From the NCBI RefSeq assembly GCF_008386395.1, contig NZ_CP043761.1, positions 3,472,001 through 3,536,000 on the forward strand: a stretch of DNA of 64,000 nt. Reading direction: 5' to 3'. This DNA is from Paenibacillus sp. 37 (GTDB taxonomy: Bacteria > Bacillota > Bacilli > Paenibacillales > Paenibacillaceae). Position numbers and translations under genes: made by a program. Within the stretch, counting starts at the first letter, position 1. The number at the start of each line of letters is the position of its first letter. This document shows, one piece after another, positions 1 to 8,842 of this stretch. The notes under the pieces were generated by a model, which was given only the letters and a program-made list of their open reading frames with translations, searched no databases and had not been told where the DNA came from.

Positions 1-2
1 CG

Positions 3-227
3 ACTTATCTGACTTCAAGTAAAGTCATGTCGACTCAGTTATCGTCCCTTCCGTATAATCTGGCCCAGCAGGTTACTGACGGTGCAGCTTCCCAGGCCGA
101 TCCGTTCTATCTGAGCATGATCCAGGATACAGGAATTCTTCTTGCCATTCTGCCTTTGATCGTCATCTATTTGTTTGTTCAACGATATTTCGTAGAGAGT
201 GTGGAGCGTACGGGAATCGTCGGTTAA
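3..227 (+). CDS. Carbohydrate ABC transporter permease, C-terminal fragment (gene starts before the window)
   Basis: The reading frame is open from the window edge, so only about the last 74 residues are present. The tail has one hydrophobic segment followed by the ending YLFVQRYFVESVERTGIVG. This matches the ends of the YtcP/LplC-type permeases elsewhere in the window (QRYFVQGMLIGSVKG at 6.9 kb, QKYFVHGLQLGGVKE at 22.6 kb). The family forms half of the membrane channel of CUT1 sugar importers. The first in-frame ATG at 27 lies inside the conserved region and is not the start. The next gene encodes a secreted GH5 enzyme, so this transporter probably handles oligosaccharides made by it. The substrate cannot be read from this fragment. 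Confidence 0.88.
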   Translation, partial: TYLTSSKVMSTQLSSLPYNLAQQVTDGAASQADPFYLSMIQDTGILLAILPLIVIYLFVQRYFVESVERTGIVG

Positions 228-502
228 GTTAAGTTCTTATGTACGTTTGGAGTGGGATCAGACTGGAAGAGGGAGGAGGAACATCATGCAACATTCCATC
301 TGTGAAAAGGGGGCATGTAACGATCTCATGAACGTCTGCTCACAGCAGAACCGCGATCCTTCCCTGCGCAGGATCCCCCTGCTGGTGTGGAACGGGCTGC
401 GGGAGCGGGCGCCGACCTGAGCGATCTGTTTAATCAGAGACACTCTGACGGAGCTTACCTCGCGTTATTGCAAGGCAATATATCAGATCAGGAGGAATTA
501 TA
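228..502 (+). other. Intergenic stretch with a possible decayed lipoprotein start
   Basis: No convincing intact gene lies between the permease and the GH5 gene. A good Shine-Dalgarno (GGGAGGAGG, about 270) precedes an ATG at 286 that opens a 44-codon frame ending at 420. This is where the sugar-binding lipoprotein gene normally follows a permease. Shortly downstream, another frame reads GTGCGSG, resembling a lipobox, and a third frame then runs on as ADLSDLFNQ. That pattern could be a frameshifted, truncated lipoprotein gene, but the identity is speculative. The segment is more GC-rich than its surroundings around 350-420. Confidence 0.25.
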
Positions 503-2209
503 GTGAAGAAGTTCATGATATCTTGTAAACTTGTACTCATTCTCGCTTTATTGATCACAATTGCTCCATGGGGAGGCAGCCGCGCCGAAGCATGGGTAGG
601 CATGCCGATGGGCAAGCTGCACGTAAACGGCAAAAACCTGGTGAACAGCAACAACCAGCCTGTGCTACTGAACGGTTGGCATCAACCTTCAGGTGCCTAC
701 TGGACATATCAGGACAGCAATTATTATCTCAATCTGCACGGTAATAACCGTCATGCAGCTACACTGGCTTATCTGAAAGACATTACCGATACTTTTGCGG
801 ACACCAGCGCGAAGTACGGAAGCAATCATGGCTGGAATATGAATCAGGTACGTCTGTTCATCGATCGTCAGGACATGGGAGATGTGGCTGCTGGTACATA
901 TAACTTTGCCGGTGTGCAGACCGTTACGCAAAATGTAATTATTCCGTACATTCAATATGCTAAAACAAAAGGTGTCTATGTTGTCCTGGGACTGGACTTC
1001 ACATTGAAGGATGATCAGGCAACAACCCCTGCCAACCTGCAAAAATTCAACGAAATCTGGGGTTATCTCGCTTCACGTCCGGAGATCAAAAGTGCAGACA
1101 ACGTTCACTTCGAACTGATCAACGAACCGGTGAAATCCTATGCCAATGGACATTGGGGTGGATACAACGGGGAAAATGACTTTGTGGATCACTGGAATGA
1201 CTTGCGTAATTTCCAAAATTCCATGATTTCAACAATTCGCAGCAAAGGTGCGGACAATGTCATCTGGGCGGCAGGTCTGGGATACAACCAATTTTACAGC
1301 TTGACGGCAAGCCATCCATTGACTGATCCGCTCAATAACTATGGATATGCGGTTCACTGGTACCCTGGTTATGGCGCATATGACAACTTCTCTATCCTGC
1401 AAGACCAGTGGAATACCAACGTGAAGGCAGCCGCTGACAAATATCCGATTAATATTACCGAGGTAACCTGGTTCAAAAACAAACCTGGCGATTCGGCCTA
1501 TTGGAACTTGTTTAATGGCAGCAATGAAGGGTTTGGCACCAATACCAAAACGATTTTCAACGCAGCAGGCAATGTCAGCATTGCAGCTCATATGAACGGA
1601 TTCATTCTAAGTGAAGGACCACGAAGCTCCTTTGCCGACCCAACGGCTGGACTGAAATGGGATGGGGATGCTTCACGGAGTGCCATGGGACGATTCCTGT
1701 TCAACTGGTACCATGAACGTGCCCAGACTTATCCGGGCAGTGGACAAGGTGGCGGACCGACAACGGGTCTTGTATCCGGTGCAACTTATAAAATCGTAGC
1801 CCGGCATTCCAACAAAGTTGTTGATGTTCCTGGTGGTCAAAATGAAAATAATCTTCAGCTCCAACAGTGGAGCGATCTGGGCGGTAACCCTCAGAAGTGG
1901 GTTCTGACTTCGATCGGTAACGGCAACTATACACTGACAAGTGTGAACTCGCCGGACAAAGTCATCGACATTCGCAACGGTACCCTCACCAATGGGGAAG
2001 CGGTTCAACTCATGAGCAATCTGAACACAACCGCTCAGCATTTTAAGGTCAACGATCTTGGTAACGGGTACTGGAGTATCATCAACGTGAACAGCAATAA
2101 AGCGATTGAAGTGGCAAACGCTTCCACTTCGGATGGAGCCAAGCTGCAGCAGAACACCTACACAGGTGCTACAAACCAACAATGGAAATTTGTTGCCGTT
2201 AGCAATTAA
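503..2209 (+). CDS. Secreted glycoside hydrolase family 5 enzyme with C-terminal ricin-type lectin domain
   Basis: The start is GTG at 503, with GGAGGA at 491-496. Residues 1-30 form a signal peptide ending SRAEA, so the 568-residue product is secreted. A GH5-type (beta/alpha)8 domain spans about residues 35-410. The acid/base glutamate is E208 in FELINEPV, the nucleophile is probably E320 in NITEVTWF, and HWYPGY lies at 285-290. After a Gly-rich linker (412-420), residues 424-568 form a beta-trefoil with the repeated Q-W/F-K motif typical of CBM13-like ricin lectins. GH5 covers endoglucanases, mannanases and xylanases, and the subfamily cannot be assigned by eye. A strong terminator follows, so this is the last gene of its transcript. 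Confidence 0.9.
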   Translation: MKKFMISCKLVLILALLITIAPWGGSRAEAWVGMPMGKLHVNGKNLVNSNNQPVLLNGWHQPSGAYWTYQDSNYYLNLHGNNRHAATLAYLKDITDTFADTSAKYGSNHGWNMNQVRLFIDRQDMGDVAAGTYNFAGVQTVTQNVIIPYIQYAKTKGVYVVLGLDFTLKDDQATTPANLQKFNEIWGYLASRPEIKSADNVHFELINEPVKSYANGHWGGYNGENDFVDHWNDLRNFQNSMISTIRSKGADNVIWAAGLGYNQFYSLTASHPLTDPLNNYGYAVHWYPGYGAYDNFSILQDQWNTNVKAAADKYPINITEVTWFKNKPGDSAYWNLFNGSNEGFGTNTKTIFNAAGNVSIAAHMNGFILSEGPRSSFADPTAGLKWDGDASRSAMGRFLFNWYHERAQTYPGSGQGGGPTTGLVSGATYKIVARHSNKVVDVPGGQNENNLQLQQWSDLGGNPQKWVLTSIGNGNYTLTSVNSPDKVIDIRNGTLTNGEAVQLMSNLNTTAQHFKVNDLGNGYWSIINVNSNKAIEVANASTSDGAKLQQNTYTGATNQQWKFVAVSN

Positions 2210-2226
2210 TAAGGTTAATGTTAAAC

Positions 2227-2269
2227 AAAAACCTTCCCAAGTCATTCCATGTCTTGGGAAGGTTTTTTG
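2227..2269 (+). terminator. Rho-independent terminator after the GH5 gene
   Basis: A perfect stem of about 13 bp (AAACCTTCCCAAG paired with CTTGGGAAGGTTT) with an 11-base loop is followed by TTTTTT. It starts about 18 bases after the GH5 stop codon. Confidence 0.92.
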
Positions 2270-2470
2270 CGTTTATTTTTAATACTTTGGGAATGAGACC
2301 ATGCGAAGGTAAAATACAACTATATTTGTGCGTCAACCCGCAGAGTGACAATTATTTTCATGCAAGCATTGTACACTGCAGTATGTAAATGTACCATAAG
2401 GAAGAAGTTGTACCTTCACCAGGAAGAAATGCCCGGTGTATCATTGAACAGCTACCTTATCACAGAGAAA

Positions 2471-2484
2471 TGTAAGCGCTTGAT
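2471..2484 (+). promoter_or_regulatory. Candidate cre (CcpA) site before the AraC-type regulator
   Basis: TGTAAGCGCTTGAT fits the cre consensus TGWAARCGYTWNCW with one mismatch. It lies about 20 bases upstream of the start codon at 2503. CcpA binding here would repress the regulator and possibly the transporter genes behind it when preferred sugars are present. The function is inferred from motif and position only. Confidence 0.5.
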
Positions 2485-2502
2485 AAAAAAGGGAGGGTAC
2501 AT

Positions 2503-4854
2503 ATGCAGCTCCTATGGTCCAAATTTTCACCCGTGTTCCGCCGATTCCTCATTTCGTATCTTGTCATTCTAATGATTCCTCAAATTGCGGGATATGCCTC
2601 TTACCGAGCTTCCATTGAAGCAGCCCGTTCCAGCTCCATTGAGAACAGTTTGAAGTCGCTGAGTCTTGGCAAAGAGATCATTGAGCGAAATCTTCTTCAA
2701 GTCGAAGCTTTTACCAGACAGCTTGCCGTCAATCCCGATTTGCAAAATTTAATTGCTGGCCCAAAGCCGCATGATCTCTACAATGTCTACGGTATGAACC
2801 GCATGCAGCGGAGCCTCTCCATGTACAGCAGTACCAATGATTACTTGTCTCATTTCTTCATTCACATTCCGAACTACAATGCCATCATCACACCAAGAAC
2901 TGTGTATTATCGTCCAGAGCATTATTATGCTGCCAATCAGCTGGACGGTATGTCGTTTGAACAATGGCATGACCAAATTCTCAAACAACCACACTTTAAT
3001 GAAATCATACCGCTTCGAAACTATAAACGTGAAATACTGGGCACTGTGCTTGCAGACGTTCCCGCCATTACGTTTCTGCAATCTCTGCCTTTGAACAGCT
3101 TCAACAAACCGCAAGCGACGATTGGTGTCATGATTGATCAGGATCAGATGGCAAGCCTTACTCAAAATATTGTGGATCAATATGGCGGCTGGACTCTCGT
3201 CACCGATGCGGAAGGGCAGATCATTTTCTCCCTTGGCATTGAACAGGCCGAGGCTGAGCAAATGGCACAGAATCATCGGAGAGAAGGTAACACTGGGGAA
3301 ACGGAGCTGAACGTGCAGAATGTACAGCCTGGAAGTGATGGTCGGCTGCTGATATCGATACAGTCCAGTCAAAATGGATGGAATTACATGGCAGGGATTC
3401 CGGAGAAAGCACTCATGACAAAAGCGGACCAAATCAAACAAGTCACGCTGGTCTTTACTTTGGCAACCATTGCCTTGGGACTGTTATTCGGGCTGTTTCT
3501 GGCCTATCGGAATAGTGCACCCGTTTACAGATTGTTGGCCTCTTTTCGGGAACAAATCACCGATTCTCCAGGCAGACGGGGCAATGAATATGATTTTTTG
3601 GCAAGCCATATTAACAATCTGATTGCTAATAATGACTCACTTAAAAACGCCATGAATGAGCAGATTCCGTTGTTGAGAGACGGTTTTATCAAACGTTTGT
3701 TAACCGGAGAAGTCTATACCTCACTTGAGTTGGAGGTTATCTCATCCCAGGCGCACATTTCTCTTCATAGCAGCAAGGGCTTGGCAGGCTTAGTGAAGGT
3801 AAACGGATATGCCAATCCGGACAGTGAAGAAACTATCCATGAACTGGGTGTTGCAAGGCTGCTTATCAAACAAGTACTTACAGAATGGAATGCGCAGCTG
3901 CTGATCACGGATTGGGGAACAGACCAGATCGCTTTTGCCTGTCCATTGGATGAGAACTCACTGAATGAAGCTATAGGGATATGTGAAAAAGAGCTGAACA
4001 CCTTGATGGAAGTGATCTACCGGGAGCATCGGATATCCACAACAATTGGCACAGGTGCAGCTTACGAGGTCTGGAATGATGCGGGTCGCTCTTTTGACGA
4101 AGCCAAACAAGCTCTGGATTATGCCATTCATATGGGAACAGATCATCTGGTGAGATTTGAAGATACGATGAAGGAAAATGAAATGTACTATTATCCGATT
4201 GAGTCTGAACAGCGCCTGCTGAACACGATCAAAGTCGGTGAGCCTGAAGAGGCGATACGCATTCTGGAGCAATTGTTTCTTCGTAATTTAGAGGAGCGGG
4301 AACTGTCCTACGAGATGACGCAGCAGTTCATCATGGAGCTGAAGGGGACTTTTCTGAAGCTGGACGAACCAAAATTCAAGCTGGATGCCTCCCTGCTGGA
4401 GGAATATAAATCTCGGGTGACATCCATTCAGATGACAGAAACGATTACCTCGCTGCGGGCAAAATTCAAACAGTTAACAGAAGACATCTGCGGTGACTTC
4501 CAGAGAAGAAGAGCAGGAGCACATGCGGATACTGTAAGCGAAATGATTTGTTTTATCCAACATAATTATGGGGATGCAAACTTGACGATCTATCGGATTG
4601 CCGAGCACATGAGCAAGTCCGAGAAGTTTATATCCCAACTGTTCAAAGAACATACAGGAGAGAATCTTTCCGATTATGTAGAACGGGTACGCATTGATGC
4701 TGCCTCGAACTTGTTGCACTCTACTGGTCAGACTATTGACGAGATAGCGGAAGCCACCGGGTATAATAGTGCACATTCATTCCGCCGAGCTTTCAAGCGG
4801 GTACGCGGCATTTCTCCGAGTGTATTTCGGAAAATGGACGTTCATAGCGGTTAA
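2503..4854 (+). CDS. Membrane-anchored AraC-family transcriptional regulator with extracellular sensor
   Basis: This 783-residue protein joins a sensor and a DNA-binding output in one chain. A first membrane helix lies at about residues 14-34, and an extracellular Cache-like region of about 275 residues follows. A second helix is at 312-335, then a cytoplasmic linker region, then an AraC helix-turn-helix pair in the last 100 residues (IYRIAEHMSKSEKFISQLFK and IDEIAEATGYNSAHSFRRAF). There is no histidine kinase or receiver domain. The start is ATG 2503 with GGGAGGG at 2491-2497. The permease-permease-lipoprotein set directly downstream on the same strand is the likely target. Such regulators are common in Paenibacillus sugar loci. 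A cre-like site sits immediately upstream. Confidence 0.9.
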   Translation: MQLLWSKFSPVFRRFLISYLVILMIPQIAGYASYRASIEAARSSSIENSLKSLSLGKEIIERNLLQVEAFTRQLAVNPDLQNLIAGPKPHDLYNVYGMNRMQRSLSMYSSTNDYLSHFFIHIPNYNAIITPRTVYYRPEHYYAANQLDGMSFEQWHDQILKQPHFNEIIPLRNYKREILGTVLADVPAITFLQSLPLNSFNKPQATIGVMIDQDQMASLTQNIVDQYGGWTLVTDAEGQIIFSLGIEQAEAEQMAQNHRREGNTGETELNVQNVQPGSDGRLLISIQSSQNGWNYMAGIPEKALMTKADQIKQVTLVFTLATIALGLLFGLFLAYRNSAPVYRLLASFREQITDSPGRRGNEYDFLASHINNLIANNDSLKNAMNEQIPLLRDGFIKRLLTGEVYTSLELEVISSQAHISLHSSKGLAGLVKVNGYANPDSEETIHELGVARLLIKQVLTEWNAQLLITDWGTDQIAFACPLDENSLNEAIGICEKELNTLMEVIYREHRISTTIGTGAAYEVWNDAGRSFDEAKQALDYAIHMGTDHLVRFEDTMKENEMYYYPIESEQRLLNTIKVGEPEEAIRILEQLFLRNLEERELSYEMTQQFIMELKGTFLKLDEPKFKLDASLLEEYKSRVTSIQMTETITSLRAKFKQLTEDICGDFQRRRAGAHADTVSEMICFIQHNYGDANLTIYRIAEHMSKSEKFISQLFKEHTGENLSDYVERVRIDAASNLLHSTGQTIDEIAEATGYNSAHSFRRAFKRVRGISPSVFRKMDVHSG

Positions 4855-4951
4855 TGTAGGCTGTTTCTCGGGAACTATATTCGCTTTTTGTACTTTCTCA
4901 GCATAACTGTACCTTTACGCATCCCCAGCGTAATCTTATGATTACTCAAAA

Positions 4952-4965
4952 AGTAAGCGCTACCA
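4952..4965 (+). promoter_or_regulatory. Candidate cre (CcpA) site before the transporter genes
   Basis: AGTAAGCGCTACCA differs from the cre consensus only at the first base. It lies in the 155-base gap between the regulator and the first permease. If the permease were translated from the earlier ATG at 4938, the site would be inside the coding region, which argues for a later start. Confidence 0.5.
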
Positions 4966-5009
4966 AGTCGAGTTGCAGTTCAGCACGATTTGGAGCCAAG
5001 AATGGGGGG

Positions 5010-5984
5010 ATGATTCTGAGAACCACAATGACCAGTGAATCAAAGTCCGTGGAGAAACCAAGTAAACCGTTTGCCTTGAAGCAAGCATTATCCAGAAGCT
5101 GGAGGCGACATTGGCAGCTGTATCTGCTGATCCTGCCACCGATTGCTTACTTTATTATTTTCAAGTATGTACCCATGGTGAATGCGGTCCTGGCATTTAA
5201 AGATTACAACGTCATCAAGGGGATCTGGGGCAGTCCGTGGGCCGGAACCAAGTATTTCGAATTACTTTTTAAAAATCCGGCGTTTGTCATGCTAATCAAG
5301 AACACGCTCTACATTTCGTTTTACAGCCTGATCGTTGGTTTCCCGATTCCTATATTACTCGCACTCGCGCTGAACGAAATCAAAAACATACGATTCAAAA
5401 AAACGGTGCAAATGGTGACGTATGCTCCATATTTCATTTCTACCGTTGTTATGGTCTCCATCATTATGCTCTTTCTGTCTCCTAGGCTGGGTATTGTCAA
5501 CACGATTGCAGGTGCCCTTGGTTTCGAAGCAGTGAATTTTCTCGGTGAGCCCGGGCTGTTTCGATCCATCTACGTTTTCTCCGATGTGTGGCAGGGAATG
5601 GGGTACTCCGCTGTGATATATCTGGCCGCTCTGGCAGGTGTTGATCCGTCCCTGTATGAAGCCGCCAAAGTGGATGGAGCCAACCGAATACAGAAAATCA
5701 TTAATGTTGATCTGCCTGGACTACTTCCGGCAGCCGTCATCATTCTGATCCTGAGTGTAGGGAATATCATGGCTGTTGGGTTTGAAAAAATATATTTGCT
5801 GCAAAATCCGCTCAACCTGTCTGCTTCGGAGATCATCTCCACGTATGTCTATAAAATAGGATTGCTGAATGCCAATTACAGCTTCGCTACTGCGGTTGGC
5901 CTGTTCAACTCGGTGATTAACCTGATTTTGCTATTAATCGTAAACGCGGTCGCCAAGCGACTGTCCAATACAAGCTTATGGTAA
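5010..5984 (+). CDS. CUT1 sugar ABC transporter permease, LplB/YteP type
   Basis: This is an integral membrane subunit of an oligosaccharide importer, with about six predicted helices beginning at LYLLILPPIAYFIIF. The cytoplasmic EAA loop that docks the ATPase is clear (YEAAKVDGANRIQKI). The start is uncertain. ATG 4938 would include the cre-like site, ATG 5010 follows a GGGGGG run directly, and ATG 5028 has no good ribosome-binding site. I chose 5010, and the first roughly 30 residues are poorly conserved either way. It is followed after 27 bases by the second permease, with the lipoprotein behind that. No ATPase gene accompanies them, as is usual for systems served by a shared MsmX-type ATPase. 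Confidence 0.9.
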   Translation: MILRTTMTSESKSVEKPSKPFALKQALSRSWRRHWQLYLLILPPIAYFIIFKYVPMVNAVLAFKDYNVIKGIWGSPWAGTKYFELLFKNPAFVMLIKNTLYISFYSLIVGFPIPILLALALNEIKNIRFKKTVQMVTYAPYFISTVVMVSIIMLFLSPRLGIVNTIAGALGFEAVNFLGEPGLFRSIYVFSDVWQGMGYSAVIYLAALAGVDPSLYEAAKVDGANRIQKIINVDLPGLLPAAVIILILSVGNIMAVGFEKIYLLQNPLNLSASEIISTYVYKIGLLNANYSFATAVGLFNSVINLILLLIVNAVAKRLSNTSLW

Positions 5985-6011
5985 CGGGAGCGAAAGGAGG
6001 AGAAGCAACCC

Positions 6012-6941
6012 ATGCCTAACACACAGACAAATGCAGGACGTTCGCGGATCAAGAGCAGCAGTACGATTCGTGAATCCTGGGGGGACCGCGTATTTATAAC
6101 GGTTGTTTATTTCATGCTGACAGTTGTGCTGATTGCCGTGCTGTATCCCTTGATATATATTGTGAGTTCTTCGCTCAGCAGCCCTGCTGCCGTCTCCTCG
6201 GGAAAAGTCTGGTTGTGGCCCATTGACCTGACGTTTGACGGTTACAAGTCTGTATTGCGGAATGATCAAGTCCTTACCGGCTATGCTAATTCCCTTTTCT
6301 ATACAGCCTGCGGCACCTTCATCAGCGTGGCACTGACCATCATGATTGCTTATCCATTATCCAAAAAAACGTTTGTTGGTCGCAGTTCGTTAATGATGTT
6401 TATTACCTTCACCATGCTGTTCTCGGGCGGTTTGATTCCTACCTATCTGGTGGTCAAAACCATGGGACTGATTGATACCCGCTGGGCGTTGCTGATTCCC
6501 AATGCCGTCTGGGTATGGCAAGTCATCATTGCCCGTACCTTTTTTCAGAATTCGATACCGGAAGAATTGTCCGAAGCAGCAGACATCGATGGCTGCAGTG
6601 ACATCCGGTTTATCTTCAGTATTATCCTGCCACTCGCCAAACCGATTATCGCCGTATTGTCACTTATGTACGCAGTCGGTCAGTGGAATGCATACTTTGA
6701 CGCCCTCATCTATCTGAAATCACAGTCGCTCTATCCGCTACAGCTGATATTGCGCAGTATTCTTATTCTGAACAGCAGTACGGGGAACATGGATGCATCG
6801 GAAATGATCAAACAGCAGCAGATGGCTGAACTCATGAAGTACTCGTTAATTGTGATGGCCAGTTTGCCTGTGCTAATTATCTATCCTTTTGTTCAACGGT
6901 ATTTCGTGCAAGGCATGTTGATTGGCTCAGTCAAAGGATAA
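6012..6941 (+). CDS. CUT1 sugar ABC transporter permease, YtcP/LplC type
   Basis: This is the second membrane subunit (309 residues) of the same importer. The start is ATG 6012 with AAGGAGGAG about 12 bases upstream. It has about six membrane helices and the EAA loop SEAADIDGCSDIRFIF, and ends in the family signature YPFVQRYFVQGMLIGSVKG. It is translated just after the LplB-type permease and before the lipoprotein, so the three form one operon. The channel pair and the binding lipoprotein are expected to import an oligosaccharide. The nature of the sugar is not visible from sequence, though the upstream GH5 enzyme suggests a beta-glycan product. Confidence 0.92.
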   Translation: MPNTQTNAGRSRIKSSSTIRESWGDRVFITVVYFMLTVVLIAVLYPLIYIVSSSLSSPAAVSSGKVWLWPIDLTFDGYKSVLRNDQVLTGYANSLFYTACGTFISVALTIMIAYPLSKKTFVGRSSLMMFITFTMLFSGGLIPTYLVVKTMGLIDTRWALLIPNAVWVWQVIIARTFFQNSIPEELSEAADIDGCSDIRFIFSIILPLAKPIIAVLSLMYAVGQWNAYFDALIYLKSQSLYPLQLILRSILILNSSTGNMDASEMIKQQQMAELMKYSLIVMASLPVLIIYPFVQRYFVQGMLIGSVKG

Positions 6942-6979
6942 GTTCATTTTTTCTATTATTCATGAGGGAGAGGATTATA

Positions 6980-8620
6980 TTGAAAAAAGCGGGATTCATC
7001 ATTCTTGCCTGTATGCTGTTTACCTCGTTGGTACTTGCCGGATGTTCAAGTTCTGATAAGGGGAACGGGGAAGGCAGCGCCCCGTCAGGCAAGACAGTTA
7101 TTAATGTGTTTGCTCACCAGGGCTCGGATACCAACCTGTCCACTAACAAATTCACGAAGAAAATGGAAGAGAAGTTTGATATTCAGTTTAACTGGACCAC
7201 GGTTCCATTCGACGGTGCAGCGGAGAAAAGACAGATTTCCCTGGCTTCCGGTGATTATCCGGACTTGTATCTGCTCATCCCTTGGGTAGATCGTTTCTCC
7301 CAGACAGACTTGTTGAAGTTTGGTCAGCAGGGGGTTATTTTGCCGCTGAATGATCTGATTGAGGAGCATGCTCCCAATATTAAAAAAGTGCTTGAAAGCA
7401 ATGACTATTATCGGGCCATGAACACTGCTCCCGACGGAAATATCTATGGTCTGACGGGTCTGAATGAATGTTTTCACTGTTCATACCCGAACAAGATGTG
7501 GGTCAACACCAAATGGATGGAACAACTGGGCCTGACCGAACCCACGACGACAGAAGAATTTAAGGAAATGCTTCGGGCATTTAAAACGAAAGACCCGAAC
7601 GGGAACGGTAAAGCCGACGAAGTACCGCTAAGCGGTTCGACTGAAAATTTTGGTGTGCACATTATTCCGTACTTGATGAACGGTTTTATCTATGACGACG
7701 ATCGGAATTATCTCATTGTCAATCAGGGGAAAGTGGAGACCGTAGTGAACAAACCGGAGTGGAAAGAAGGGCTTGCCTATATTAAATCCCTGTACGATGA
7801 AGGGTTGATTGATCCAGGGGCATTTACCCAAAACGTGGGGGCCTTCAAAAAAATTGGCGATAACGCTGATGCACAGCTTCTTGGTGCGGGAGCAGCGATG
7901 CATCCATCGTTATTCGTAACGACTGCGGAAGGTTCACCTTACGGAAATGATTACAATCCCATCCCTCCATTGAAGGGACCCCATGCTGCTTATGCTACGT
8001 ACAACTATCCAATTGATCCCGGAGCGTCCTTTGTACTGACAAACAAAGCCAGTGAGGCAACGCAGATCGCGGCCATAAAGCTGCTGGATTATATCTATAC
8101 CCAGGAAGGAACCATGGCATCATATCTGGGAGAAGAGGGCGTAAGCTGGCGCAAACCACAAGAAGGAGAAGTGGCGCTCAATGATCAGATTGAGCCGTTA
8201 TATAAAGCCATTCCGCTTCCTTCTGGAGAAGAACCTCGTAATGACAGTTGGGCTGCATTGAGTCAGTACAATCATTATCAGGCATATCGGGACTCCGAAG
8301 TACAGGGGACAGACATCTATGCCAATGATGGTGGTGAGCGACGTCTCTATGAGGCGACATTGTTAATGGAGGGCAAGGAACCAAAAGAGATTTTCCCTCA
8401 TTGGGCATTGTGGGTAGATCCGTCCCAAGCTGATGAAGCCAGCATGATGCAGACCAATCTCAAGGATTACATCGATCAGAACGCCCTGCAATTTATTACA
8501 GGCGCCAAAAGTCTGGATAAGGATTGGGATGAATATGTGAAAGGTCTGGAGGGACTGAACATTAATCGATATCTGGAGATCATGCAGTCTTCCTATGATA
8601 CTTCTTCTGTTTCCAAATAA
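6980..8620 (+). CDS. Sugar-binding lipoprotein of the ABC transporter, LplA type
   Basis: This is an extracellular solute-binding lipoprotein. I chose the TTG at 6980 as start because GGGAGAGG (6966-6973) lies six bases before it, whereas the in-frame ATG at 6962 overlaps that site. The product then begins MKKAGFIILACMLF, with lipobox LAGC (Cys22). A Ser/Gly-rich spacer and a binding protein fold of about 500 residues follow, the size usual for the LplA group. It closes the permease-permease-lipoprotein operon and is followed by a strong terminator. It is clearly diverged from the three other binding proteins in the window, suggesting a different ligand. Confidence 0.92.
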   Translation: MKKAGFIILACMLFTSLVLAGCSSSDKGNGEGSAPSGKTVINVFAHQGSDTNLSTNKFTKKMEEKFDIQFNWTTVPFDGAAEKRQISLASGDYPDLYLLIPWVDRFSQTDLLKFGQQGVILPLNDLIEEHAPNIKKVLESNDYYRAMNTAPDGNIYGLTGLNECFHCSYPNKMWVNTKWMEQLGLTEPTTTEEFKEMLRAFKTKDPNGNGKADEVPLSGSTENFGVHIIPYLMNGFIYDDDRNYLIVNQGKVETVVNKPEWKEGLAYIKSLYDEGLIDPGAFTQNVGAFKKIGDNADAQLLGAGAAMHPSLFVTTAEGSPYGNDYNPIPPLKGPHAAYATYNYPIDPGASFVLTNKASEATQIAAIKLLDYIYTQEGTMASYLGEEGVSWRKPQEGEVALNDQIEPLYKAIPLPSGEEPRNDSWAALSQYNHYQAYRDSEVQGTDIYANDGGERRLYEATLLMEGKEPKEIFPHWALWVDPSQADEASMMQTNLKDYIDQNALQFITGAKSLDKDWDEYVKGLEGLNINRYLEIMQSSYDTSSVSK

Positions 8621-8683
8621 TTAAAGTATCTGAATTATATCCAGTCAGAGCGGGAAAAGGTACTGCCTGTATTTGCACAACCA

Positions 8684-8731
8684 AACGTTCCCGGTTCGCA
8701 GTCAACATATGCGAGCCGGGAACGTTTTTTA
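8684..8731 (+). terminator. Terminator of the first transporter operon
   Basis: The stem is formed by AAACGTTCCCGG-TTCGCA against TGCGAG-CCGGGAACGTTT, with a short loop and a run of T. It lies about 65 bases after the lipoprotein stop codon. Confidence 0.9.
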
Positions 8732-8783
8732 ATTGATATAGATTATCGTTATATCATTGCATTCTTCTTAGAATTCTGTGATT

Positions 8784-8823
8784 GAACCTGTCCTGCAAGC
8801 CAAACGTTCACAGGACAGGTTCA
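8784..8823 (-). terminator. Inverted repeat downstream of the GH8 gene
   Basis: A perfect 12-bp inverted repeat (GAACCTGTCCTG and its complement) lies between the converging lipoprotein and GH8 genes, 20 bases after the GH8 stop codon. Neither side has a long T run, so it is a weaker terminator candidate or an mRNA 3' end stabiliser for GH8. Confidence 0.55.
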
Positions 8824-8842
8824 ACGGCTCGTACACATTCCC

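Noticed and set aside
1673..2245. 190-codon open frame antisense to the GH5 gene
   Set aside because: It lies opposite strongly conserved GH5/lectin sequence, has no ribosome-binding site and shows no domain; a shadow frame.
2345..2572. 75-codon frame before the AraC-type regulator
   Set aside because: It overlaps the well-supported regulator start in another frame and spans the cre-like site; composition is not protein-like.
2749..3441. 230-codon open frame antisense to the AraC-type regulator
   Set aside because: No start signal, no recognisable motif, and fully inside a real gene.
4938..5009. Earlier start (ATG 4938) for the LplB-type permease
   Set aside because: No ribosome-binding site, and it would place a cre-like site inside the coding region.
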